From Pseudomonas sp. GM74 (lineage in GTDB: Bacteria > Pseudomonadota > Gammaproteobacteria > Pseudomonadales > Pseudomonadaceae): a DNA stretch of 64,000 nt. A model generated the notes under the pieces. It had not been told where the DNA came from, ran no database searches, and was given only the letters and a program-made list of their open reading frames with translations. The stretch is from contig NZ_AKJG01000041.1 of NCBI RefSeq assembly GCF_000282455.1, positions 124,001 through 188,000 of the forward strand, given 5' to 3'. This document shows, one piece after another, positions 8,451-15,656 of this stretch. A program made the translations under genes and the position numbers. Position 1 is the first letter of the stretch. Every line of letters starts with the position of its first letter.

Positions 8451-9094
8451 GGTGTTTCACCGCTCAGGGGGGTGACTTGATAGGTCGCACCGTTCGCAAT
8501 CATCAATTCAAAATTCTGCGGTTGTGTGTAGCGGACGTCCCAGCGCTCGGGCAGGGACCGTTGTCTGCCGTGCTGCCAGGCGCCGGGATAGTTGGCCGCC
8601 AGTTCATCTTGCGGCGTCAGCGCAAACAGCAGCGCCGCGAACAGTTCCCGGGCTTGCGGGTTGGGTGGCAACAGGCCGTCGGCGTGCCAGGTTTTATCGT
8701 TCAATAGCTGGCGGGCCTGGGGAATGCCCAGCAGGTCCATCATCGACCAGCGAATGCCCGTTTCTTCATGCTGGATCACAAGCACCCAGTCCAGACGGTC
8801 GTCGGGCTTCAATAGCTGGATATGCAATTGCAGCGGCAACGGCAGATCCGGATTTTGTTCGGGCAATGGCGCCCGGCTGGTGCAGGCGCTCAGAAGCAGT
8901 GCCACGGCAAATAGCAGAAATCGCAACACACCGACTACCCCTGTGGGAGCGGCGGTGCGACGATTCGACTTGCTCGCGAAGGCGGTAGTGCTTTCAACAC
9001 TGATGTCGGCTGACCCACCGCTTTCGCGAGCAAGTCGAATCGTCGCACCGCCGCTCCCACAGGTTTGGTGTTTCAAGCGGTTGGCAATGAACAT
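8447..9094 (-). CDS. apeN: DUF3261-type outer-membrane lipoprotein with a REP-encoded N-terminus (ApeN-like)
   Basis: A 215-residue protein. A hydrophobic segment (VLRFLLFAVALLLSAC) ends in a lipobox with Cys71, so the mature part is a lipoprotein of about 145 residues matching the ApeN position in APE clusters, presumably helping to deliver the pigment lipid to the outer membrane. The odd part is the front. The ATG at 9094 overlaps the methyltransferase stop, but codons 11-51 are a REP doublet read in frame, which pushes the signal sequence to residue 57. A GTG just before LRFLLF, with AGGGG upstream, is an alternative start. See findings. Confidence 0.75.
   Translation of the reverse strand: MFIANRLKHQTCGSGGATIRLARESGGSADISVESTTAFASKSNRRTAAPTGVVGVLRFLLFAVALLLSACTSRAPLPEQNPDLPLPLQLHIQLLKPDDRLDWVLVIQHEETGIRWSMMDLLGIPQARQLLNDKTWHADGLLPPNPQARELFAALLFALTPQDELAANYPGAWQHGRQRSLPERWDVRYTQPQNFELMIANGATYQVTPLSGETP
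8941..9062. repeat. REP doublet with 40-bp perfect arms inside the 5' end of the lipoprotein gene
   Basis: Arms at 8941-8980 and 9023-9062 are perfect complements over 40 bases (CTGTGGGAGCGGCGGTGCGA.. and mirror), around a 42-base centre. The element keeps the reading frame of the lipoprotein gene open and separates its overlap-coupled ATG from the signal sequence. Confidence 0.9.
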
Positions 9095-9819
9095 CACACA
9101 GTTCCTTCAAAAGGTTTGCGCGCCACCACATTGACCAGGGTTTCTTCCCGCTGGCCAAAAGGTTTTGGCTTGCACACGCCCAAGTGTTCGAGCAGGCCGA
9201 AATCCTTGGCGCGACTCCACCACAGGTACGGATAAGACACGTTTTGCGCGCTAAATTCGAAGCCCTGCTGGCGAATCATTTGCAGGTACTGCGCCGCACT
9301 TTTCTGCACGTGCATCGGGTGGCGGAACAACCAGCGGATCACCCAGGTATCAATGTAAGCCTCGGTGGATTCGGCGAACAGCAGATAACCGCCGGGTTTG
9401 AGCACACGGTAGAACTCGGCCAGTGCCTGTTCCTGCTCCACCAGATGATGGAAGGTCTGGTGACAGAACAGCAGGTCGATACTGGCGTCCGGCAGATTCA
9501 GGCTGGCGCAGTCGCCGCCGATCAACTCAACTTCCATGCCCTGGCGGGCCGCTTCTGCGCGGCTCTGGTCCAGGCTCTGGGGATCAGCATCGACACCAAT
9601 CAGACGACCGGGTGAAAAGGCCTGGCGCAGCAGCGGGAATGACTTGCCCTGGCCGCAACCGGCATCCAGCAGTACCGGGCTAACCGGTAGCGCTTCGCTG
9701 AACAGATTGCGCAAATCGTCGATCGCCAACCGCAGCACATAGTGTTGCCAGATCCGGCTGCGCAGGAACCACAACCCGAAACGGGTTTCTTCGACGTAGT
9801 GGTCGCTCAAGTAGTTCAC
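9094..9819 (-). CDS. SAM-dependent class I methyltransferase in the aryl polyene operon
   Basis: A 241-residue methyltransferase with motif I LLDAGCGQGKS, an acidic motif II (IGVDAD) and the post-motif region FCHQTFHHLV; the fold is of the UbiE/Methyltransf_11 kind. It overlaps the halogenase-like gene by ATGA and the lipoprotein gene by TGATG. In other APE and flexirubin-type pigments the aryl head group can be methylated or methoxylated, so head-group tailoring is the likely role, by inference. E. coli apeA is also described as a methyltransferase but sits elsewhere in the operon, so I give no symbol. Confidence 0.8.
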   Translation of the reverse strand: MNYLSDHYVEETRFGLWFLRSRIWQHYVLRLAIDDLRNLFSEALPVSPVLLDAGCGQGKSFPLLRQAFSPGRLIGVDADPQSLDQSRAEAARQGMEVELIGGDCASLNLPDASIDLLFCHQTFHHLVEQEQALAEFYRVLKPGGYLLFAESTEAYIDTWVIRWLFRHPMHVQKSAAQYLQMIRQQGFEFSAQNVSYPYLWWSRAKDFGLLEHLGVCKPKPFGQREETLVNVVARKPFEGTV

Positions 9820-11063
9820 GACGCGTCCCTTGCACAGAACTCCGATATCACCTTCAACCGGCGCCTGGCTTCGCTGACGAACGGGTTGCGTCGGTCCCAG
9901 GCGTATCCGGCAAGTATGGAGCTGATCATCCCGCGGATTTCCGGCGAGCTGCCTTCATGGAAAATCACGTCCTGGAAGGTCCCGGCGTACCAGCCTTCGA
10001 CGTAGCAACGGAACGTGTCGACGCCGCGCTTGAGCGGTTCGGCGAACTCGGTTTGCCAGTCGACGGCTTCGCCTTGCAGCTGGCGGTGCAATACCCCGGC
10101 GGCCATGCTTGCCGAACGCATGGCGATGGTCACGCCGGAGGAAAACACCGGGTCGAGGAATTCCGCGGCATTGCCCAACAGCGCGAAGCCCGGACCGTGC
10201 AGGGTTTTGACGTTGGACGAGTAACCGCCGATGGTTCGGGCTGCGGTATCCCAGTGCGCGTTGGTCAACACGCCGGCCAGGCTTGGCGTCTCGGCGATAA
10301 AGTCGCGCAGGCACTGGTCCAGATTGTCGCTGCGGCCGGCGAAACGTTCCTCGGCGGCGACCACTCCGACCGAGCAGCGCCCGTTGCTAAACGGGATGGT
10401 CCAGAACCATACGTCGCGCAAGGTCGGATGAGTGGTCACGAGGATCTTGCTGCGGTCGAAGGCCGGGTGGTCGATACGGTCTTCGACGTGGGTGAACACG
10501 GCCTGGCGCACCGGGAAGTTCGACGGCGCCTCTAGGTCGAGCAAGCGCGGCAGTACACGGCCGTAGCCACTGGCATCGAGCAGGAAGCCGGCCTCGATGC
10601 GGTACTCGCTGCCGTCCTCGCGACGCACGCCGAGCTGCGGTTTTCCCGGGGCATTGTTGACGCTGACGATGGTTTCGCCATAGCGAATCTCCACGCCTTG
10701 CAGCGTGGCCTGGTCGGCCAGCAGCTTGTCGAAGTCGGCGCGCTGGACCTGAAAGGTCGTCGATTTGCCGTCGCTGAATGTCTCGCCGAAATCGAACGCG
10801 CTGTAGCGTTCGCCCCAGGCAAAGGCGGCGCCGGTTTTCAGCTGGAAGCCGGCGGCGTTGACGGCGTCGAGCATGCCCGCTTCTTCGACGAAATCCAGGC
10901 AATGGGCCAACAGGCTTTCACCGATTGAAAACCGTGGGAAACGCTGACGCTCGATCACCAGTACATCGTGTCCCTTGCGCTTGAGCAGCGCGGCGGCGAT
11001 GGCACCGGATGGACCGGCGCCGATAACCACGACCTGGCGGCATTCCATTTCAACGGTTGGCAT
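9816..11063 (-). CDS. FAD-dependent oxidoreductase of the flavin halogenase family
   Basis: A 415-residue flavoprotein with the FAD-binding GAGPSG at 15-20, a DASGYG segment near 163-168, and a second nucleotide-side motif (LLGNAAEFLDP). Two hallmarks of flavin halogenases are present: WFWTIP at 219-224 fits the WxWxIP signature, and a lysine at 76 lies in the FQLKTGAAFAWG segment where phenolic halogenases carry theirs. It could chlorinate or brominate the aryl end of the polyene, or act only as an oxidase. The start has AAGGAG seven bases upstream and overlaps the antiporter gene by 14 bases. Substrate and halide are unknown. Confidence 0.75.
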   Translation of the reverse strand: MPTVEMECRQVVVIGAGPSGAIAAALLKRKGHDVLVIERQRFPRFSIGESLLAHCLDFVEEAGMLDAVNAAGFQLKTGAAFAWGERYSAFDFGETFSDGKSTTFQVQRADFDKLLADQATLQGVEIRYGETIVSVNNAPGKPQLGVRREDGSEYRIEAGFLLDASGYGRVLPRLLDLEAPSNFPVRQAVFTHVEDRIDHPAFDRSKILVTTHPTLRDVWFWTIPFSNGRCSVGVVAAEERFAGRSDNLDQCLRDFIAETPSLAGVLTNAHWDTAARTIGGYSSNVKTLHGPGFALLGNAAEFLDPVFSSGVTIAMRSASMAAGVLHRQLQGEAVDWQTEFAEPLKRGVDTFRCYVEGWYAGTFQDVIFHEGSSPEIRGMISSILAGYAWDRRNPFVSEARRRLKVISEFCARDAS

Positions 11064-12210
11064 GAGGGCTCCTTGCCGGGACAGCGGCTTTCAGGGGGAT
11101 TCGGTGCATGCCGGTCAGGGCCGGCAGCAGTGTAGCGATCAAGCCCATCAGCATCAGCGCAAAGTACAGCGGCGGGCTGATGAGTTGCTGTTGCAGCAAC
11201 AGGTTGAGAAAGACGATCTCGCTCAAGCCGCGGATGTTCAGCAGCACACTTTCCCGCCAGCGGCTGGCGCCCTGGAACGAGGCCCCGGCCCAGCCGAGGC
11301 CGAGCCAGTTGCCCAGCAGTTTGCTCAGCATCGGCAACAGCAGCAGGGCGGCCAGTTGCACCCAGCCGAGGCTGTCCATCGCGCTGTGCACGTTGATCTG
11401 CACGATGCCGAACGTGAGGATCAACGGGATGGCGATGTACGTCTGCAAACGGCTCATCCAGATGGCCGGCAACGGCAGCACCAGGGGCGCTTTTAGCGCG
11501 GCCATGATCAACACATAGCCGATGCCGAAAATCAGCGCATTGAGCTTGAAGTGTTCGGCGACGACCAGCAGGGCGAAAAAGCTCAGGCTGTAGAGCCATG
11601 TCTGGCGCAAACCGAGCAACCGCAGCAGCACCGGCAGGCACGCGCCGGCCAGTGGCAGCAAGAGGCTGCTCAGGTGCAGGCTGCCCTGGGCGATGCCGAA
11701 CAGTGTCCAGCAGGCGAGATCGATGAGGATCGCGGTTTGCACCAGTCGTCGGGTGGCGGCGGGTGGGTAATCGATGTGCCGCAGGTACAGGTACAACACC
11801 GGGATCGCGGTGATGGCGAACAACAGGCCGACGGCCAGCGAGCTGATCCACGGTTGCGCCGGCAACAACCAGACCGCCGTGGCCAGGCCGCTGGCAAATG
11901 GAATGCAAAAGCTGGGCAGGGCGATTTTCAGGCTTTGGCGATCCAGTTGCAGGTCGATCACATCGCTGAGGATGTATCCCAGCAACAGTGCAAAGCTCAG
12001 GCTGTAGAGGTTCTTCAGCCAGCCCGGCGACACCAGCAGCGCGCCGCTCAATTGCCATTGGGGCTCGATCCAGAAATACATCAACAGCGGCAAGCCGAGG
12101 GTCGCCAGCAACAACTGGCTGACGATGGGAATCAGGCCGAAATGCCGGCCGACACGGGTCGCCACCGCGAACAACACCAGCGCCATCGCCCAGAACAGAA
12201 CGACCATCAT
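11050..12210 (-). CDS. Cation:proton antiporter-like membrane protein in the aryl polyene operon
   Basis: A 386-residue, strongly hydrophobic protein with about 11-12 membrane segments and the layout of the CPA2/KefB-type sodium or potassium/proton antiporters (FAITAIPVLYLYLRHI in the mid-protein region, a C-terminal LLNIRGLSEIVFLNLL matching the family RG-x-x-E-x-x motif). There is no cytoplasmic regulatory domain. It is coupled to the exporter (ATGA at 12210-12207) and to the halogenase-like gene, so it belongs to the operon. E. coli apeA-R has no such gene. It may set ion or proton balance for the exporter; this is a guess from position. Confidence 0.72.
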   Translation of the reverse strand: MMVVLFWAMALVLFAVATRVGRHFGLIPIVSQLLLATLGLPLLMYFWIEPQWQLSGALLVSPGWLKNLYSLSFALLLGYILSDVIDLQLDRQSLKIALPSFCIPFASGLATAVWLLPAQPWISSLAVGLLFAITAIPVLYLYLRHIDYPPAATRRLVQTAILIDLACWTLFGIAQGSLHLSSLLLPLAGACLPVLLRLLGLRQTWLYSLSFFALLVVAEHFKLNALIFGIGYVLIMAALKAPLVLPLPAIWMSRLQTYIAIPLILTFGIVQINVHSAMDSLGWVQLAALLLLPMLSKLLGNWLGLGWAGASFQGASRWRESVLLNIRGLSEIVFLNLLLQQQLISPPLYFALMLMGLIATLLPALTGMHRIPLKAAVPARSPHANR

Positions 12211-14546
12211 GTTGCCCGCTCCACGGCCGTGGGCTCATGCACCTGGCGACCGGCCCACGGCGCGAGCAGGAAGCTGAAGATCAGGCCCAGGCTCACCGAC
12301 AGTCCGAAGTTGCTCACCGCCGGGGTGCTCGACACCGCCAGCAGCCCGAACGACAGCCAGGTGGTCAACGCCGCCAGCAGGGTGCCCAGCAGGCTCACGG
12401 CCGCGCCGCCGACCTGTTCGCGCATCAGGATTGCGTAATCGACGCTGATCGCCGTTACCAGCAGCAGGCCGAACAGGCTGAACAGGGTCAACGGCTGCCC
12501 CAGCCAGCCGAGGCTGGCCAGGCTGCACAATGCCGCCAGCAGAGGCAGGGACACGATTCGCAACGCACCGCCGAGGCCGAACGGCAAGATCAGCACCAGC
12601 ACGATCAACACGCAGGAGGCGAGTTTCAGTTTCGCGGCACTGATTTGGGTGGCCGCGAAGACGTTATTCAACTCACCCAGTCGATCCACCAGTGTCACGC
12701 CGGGTAAATCCTCACCCTGGAGCCGCAGCAGGGCCGGGTTGTTGATGCCTTGCAGGCTGACCATCGCCGCCACGCCGTCATCGGTCGGCCCCAGCCACAG
12801 GGGCCGGTAGGGTTCTGCCAACGGGCCGCTGAGCGCTGCGTCGATGTCTACGGTCGGCAGTGCCTGTAACTTCGTCAACTCGGCTTGCAGCGCCTCGGCC
12901 GGTACGCCGATGTCGAGCAAGGGTTGCCAGAACGAAGGCAGTTTGTTCAGCGCTTCGCGCACCTGTTGCTGTTCGTTCGGCGGGCTGACCAGTTGATTGA
13001 GCGACAGATAACCCTGGAGTTTTTCCAGGCCAATCAATTGATCCAGCCGCTCTCTCAGGGCGGTCTGGCGTTCGAGCAGTTGCTGCTGATTGGCGGCGCG
13101 TATCAGGAAGAACTGGCTGGTGGGTTGATAGCCGGTGATCCGCGCAATGGTTTGGGCTGCCTCGGTCAACTGTGGCGGCGCGCTGATCCACTGGCGGATG
13201 TCGTTTTTGCTGCCCAGTTGCAACAGGCCGCCCACGCAAAAGGCGATCAGCAGCGCCAGCAAGACAGGCGTTTTCAGCTGTTTGAGCAGCGCTTCACGAC
13301 AGCCCAGCAAAAGCTCGCAAACGCGCAATGGCCATTGCGCCGGGCGCAGGTCTACGCCCTTGAGCAATGCTGGCAGCAGGCACACGGCGGACAGATAGGC
13401 ACCGAGCAAACCGGCGGCAGAGAACACGGCAATCTGGGTCAGCGCCGGGAAGGGTGTCCAGGCCAGGGCCAGGTAGCCGATACCGCTGGTGATCAGGCTC
13501 AGGGTCAAGCCAGGCAAGGTCAGGCGCAGGGCAGGCCAGCTGTGCCAGGGTCTCAGGCTCCAGCTTTTGGACAGGTAGTGCAGGGGGTAGTCGACCGCAA
13601 CACCGATGAGGCTCGAACCCAGCACCAGGGTCATCACATGCATATGGCCAAACAGCGCTACGCAGGCCACCGCGCCGAAGAGCATGCCCACCAGCACCGG
13701 CACGAACGCCAGCAACACGCGCCAGCGCCGGAAGGCCAACAGCAGCAGCAACAAAATGCCGACGGTGGCACCGCCGCCGACCCAGGTCATCTCCCGGGCG
13801 GCCTGTTGTTGCCCGCTGGCTGCGTACAACAGGCCGCTGGCGGCGAGCAGTTGCACGTCGTGCTGCGCAGCCTCTTCGCGGCTGTGCTCGAGCAGGTCGG
13901 CCACTTGCAGCGGCAGGTTCATGTCGAAGGCGTTGCCGGTGGTGCGCGCGCGCAGCAGCACCCAGCTCTTGCCATCGGCATCGGCGACCAGGGCGCCGCT
14001 GCCGATGTCCAGTTGCACCGAACCGCGTTGCGGCTGGCTGTTCTGGATGCGCGCGGTCAGACCCAGCCAATCGTCCTGGCTCGGCACCAGGCTGTAACCG
14101 TTGAAAGGGTCGAACAACGCCTGCACCCGTTGCTGGATAAAGGTGTCGGGGTGCTCGATCAGCAGTCGTCGATCCGCCGCCTGGAGCATCGCCAGGCGAC
14201 CTTGCAGCAATTGCGTGCGCAACGCCGGCAAGTCGGCTTGCAGGGTCCACTGGACCTTTTCGAACAAGCCGCTGGCCTGCCACTGCTCGCCGAGGGTTTG
14301 CGCCATGGCGACGGCCTGCTGGCGATCGGCGTGGCCGACCAGCACCAGCATTTCGCGATTCAGCGGTTCCTGCATGCGTTGTTCGGCGCGCAGTTCCAGG
14401 GCATCGGGCGCCGTGCCGGGCACCAGGTCCATCAGGTTGGCCGACAGCGGCGGGGCGTCACGCCATTGCCAACCGGCGAGCGTCAGTACTGCCAGCAGCA
14501 GGATCAGGAACAGCCGTGGCAACCACCGTTCACTCGGCAAAGTCAT
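12207..14546 (-). CDS. apeM: MMPL/RND-type exporter of the aryl polyene cluster (ApeM-like)
   Basis: A 779-residue membrane protein with two repeats of a large periplasmic loop followed by a bundle of about six membrane segments, the layout of MMPL/HpnN-type RND exporters. The first membrane segment is near residues 10-26 and is followed by the usual N-terminal PPLSANLMDLVPG stretch; GVAVDYPLHYLSKSW and AISVDYAILMREQ are the paired intramembrane Asp-containing motifs used for proton coupling. It should move the pigment lipid or a precursor across the inner membrane. It overlaps the LolA-like gene by 17 bases and the antiporter by four. Confidence 0.85.
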   Translation of the reverse strand: MTLPSERWLPRLFLILLLAVLTLAGWQWRDAPPLSANLMDLVPGTAPDALELRAEQRMQEPLNREMLVLVGHADRQQAVAMAQTLGEQWQASGLFEKVQWTLQADLPALRTQLLQGRLAMLQAADRRLLIEHPDTFIQQRVQALFDPFNGYSLVPSQDDWLGLTARIQNSQPQRGSVQLDIGSGALVADADGKSWVLLRARTTGNAFDMNLPLQVADLLEHSREEAAQHDVQLLAASGLLYAASGQQQAAREMTWVGGGATVGILLLLLLAFRRWRVLLAFVPVLVGMLFGAVACVALFGHMHVMTLVLGSSLIGVAVDYPLHYLSKSWSLRPWHSWPALRLTLPGLTLSLITSGIGYLALAWTPFPALTQIAVFSAAGLLGAYLSAVCLLPALLKGVDLRPAQWPLRVCELLLGCREALLKQLKTPVLLALLIAFCVGGLLQLGSKNDIRQWISAPPQLTEAAQTIARITGYQPTSQFFLIRAANQQQLLERQTALRERLDQLIGLEKLQGYLSLNQLVSPPNEQQQVREALNKLPSFWQPLLDIGVPAEALQAELTKLQALPTVDIDAALSGPLAEPYRPLWLGPTDDGVAAMVSLQGINNPALLRLQGEDLPGVTLVDRLGELNNVFAATQISAAKLKLASCVLIVLVLILPFGLGGALRIVSLPLLAALCSLASLGWLGQPLTLFSLFGLLLVTAISVDYAILMREQVGGAAVSLLGTLLAALTTWLSFGLLAVSSTPAVSNFGLSVSLGLIFSFLLAPWAGRQVHEPTAVERAT

Positions 14547-15234
14547 GTTGCTCCGCGTCGCTCAACGGTTGGGCGCTGGTGCTGTCCTGCATGCGCAACA
14601 ACGTACTGTCGCCCTGGGTCTCGAGCAGTTCGATGCTGTGCACCAGATCTGCACCGGTAATGTTGATCTGATTGAACACCTGCTTGAGCAGCATCGAGCG
14701 CGGCAGCAGCGTGAGCTTCCAGTTCTGCGCGTCGCCGCTCAGGGACAGCTCGAAATCCCGTTGCAGGCCACTGCTGTCGCCTTGCAGCACAGCGAGGAAC
14801 AAACGGTTCTGCTCGGCACCGGCGCTTTTGCCCGGCAGCATTTGCCAGACAATGCCGTCACGCCGGGCAATGCCTTTGGCGGTGATGCGATAGTCCTGTT
14901 GCAACGGTGTTTTGAGCAACCACAACAGGCCGTGGTTTTTCGCCAGGACGAACGTGCCCTTGCTGGTCAGCGGCTGGGGCAGGGCGCGCAGGTGTTTTTC
15001 CTGGATGAAGTTGCCGTGGATCACCTCGGGCCTGGCCAGTTGATCGCTGAGTTGCTGCAGGTCGAAGGCGTTGGCCAGCCCTGGAATGCCCAGTAACACA
15101 CAGAACACTGTAGGAGCGAGCTTGCTCGCGAAAAACCTGAGGGCACCGCGGACTGTCAGGTGCCCAGTGTCATCGTTAACGACCATCGCGAGCAAGCCCG
15201 CTCCCACAGGGGAACGTGGATGGCAGAAAATCAT
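14530..15234 (-). CDS. apeL: LolA-like outer-membrane carrier protein with a REP-encoded N-terminus (ApeL-like)
   Basis: A 234-residue protein. From residue 57 on it resembles LolA-type lipid carriers (LARPEVIHGNFIQEKHL, then KGTFVLAKNHGLLWLLKTP), suggesting a periplasmic carrier for the pigment lipid. A signal-like hydrophobic stretch (VFCVLLGIPGLANA, cleavage after 56) is preceded by about 35 residues encoded by a REP doublet in frame. The ATG at 15234 overlaps the thioesterase stop as ATGA, which is why I take it. An internal GTG at the V of VFCVLL is an alternative that would give a normal signal peptide. See findings. Confidence 0.75.
   Translation of the reverse strand: MIFCHPRSPVGAGLLAMVVNDDTGHLTVRGALRFFASKLAPTVFCVLLGIPGLANAFDLQQLSDQLARPEVIHGNFIQEKHLRALPQPLTSKGTFVLAKNHGLLWLLKTPLQQDYRITAKGIARRDGIVWQMLPGKSAGAEQNRLFLAVLQGDSSGLQRDFELSLSGDAQNWKLTLLPRSMLLKQVFNQINITGADLVHSIELLETQGDSTLLRMQDSTSAQPLSDAEQHDFAE
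15108..15209. repeat. REP doublet inside the 5' end of the LolA-like gene
   Basis: Inverted REP units TGTAGGAGCGAGCTTGCTCG.. (from 15109) and ..GAGCAAGCCCGCTCCCACAG (ending near 15209) flank a centre that itself has GGGCACC/GGTGCCC arms. It lies wholly within the open frame of the LolA-like gene, between the overlap-coupled ATG and the signal sequence. Confidence 0.85.
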
Positions 15235-15656
15235 GGCAGGGCCCTCTCTACCGCATCGGTGAACACCTTCGGCGAGGCCAGTTGCATCTCGCGGCTGGAG
15301 AGATCGACGGCGACTTGTACCGACATGGCCCGGGTCAGGCGCTCGCCGGTTTGCAGGTCGCTGATCAGGTAGTTGATCTTCAAGCGGTTCTCCCACTCCA
15401 CCAGGTTGGCGCGCACGTTGAGTGTCTGGCCGAACACCGCGCCGCGCACGTAGCGCAATTGCAGGTCGATCACCGGCCACGCATAGCCGGACTCGTTCAT
15501 CGCGGTGTAGTTGTGGCCGATCTTGTCCAGCAGCGCACAGCGGGCCACTTCCAGGTATTTGACGTAATGGCCGTGCCAGACCACGTGCATGCTGTCGACG
15601 TCAAAGAACGGTACGACGATTTCCGTGTCGGTGTAGAGAAATCCCTTGCTACGCAT
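15231..15656 (-). CDS. apeK: Hot-dog acyl-CoA/acyl-ACP thioesterase, 4HBT/YbgC-like (ApeK-like)
   Basis: A 141-residue hot-dog thioesterase. PFFDVDSMHVVWHGHYVKYLE carries the conserved Asp and the HVVWHGxY signature of 4-hydroxybenzoyl-CoA thioesterases. ApeK in E. coli is the cluster thioesterase, acting on the ACP-bound product or on stalled intermediates. It overlaps the ammonia-lyase by eight bases and the LolA-like gene by four (ATGA). It is soluble and should act in the cytoplasm. Confidence 0.85.
   Translation of the reverse strand: MRSKGFLYTDTEIVVPFFDVDSMHVVWHGHYVKYLEVARCALLDKIGHNYTAMNESGYAWPVIDLQLRYVRGAVFGQTLNVRANLVEWENRLKINYLISDLQTGERLTRAMSVQVAVDLSSREMQLASPKVFTDAVERALP

Noticed and set aside
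12885..14660. Open frame of 591 codons antisense to the MMPL exporter
   Set aside because: Gln/His-rich shadow frame with no motif; the exporter on the minus strand is clearly real.
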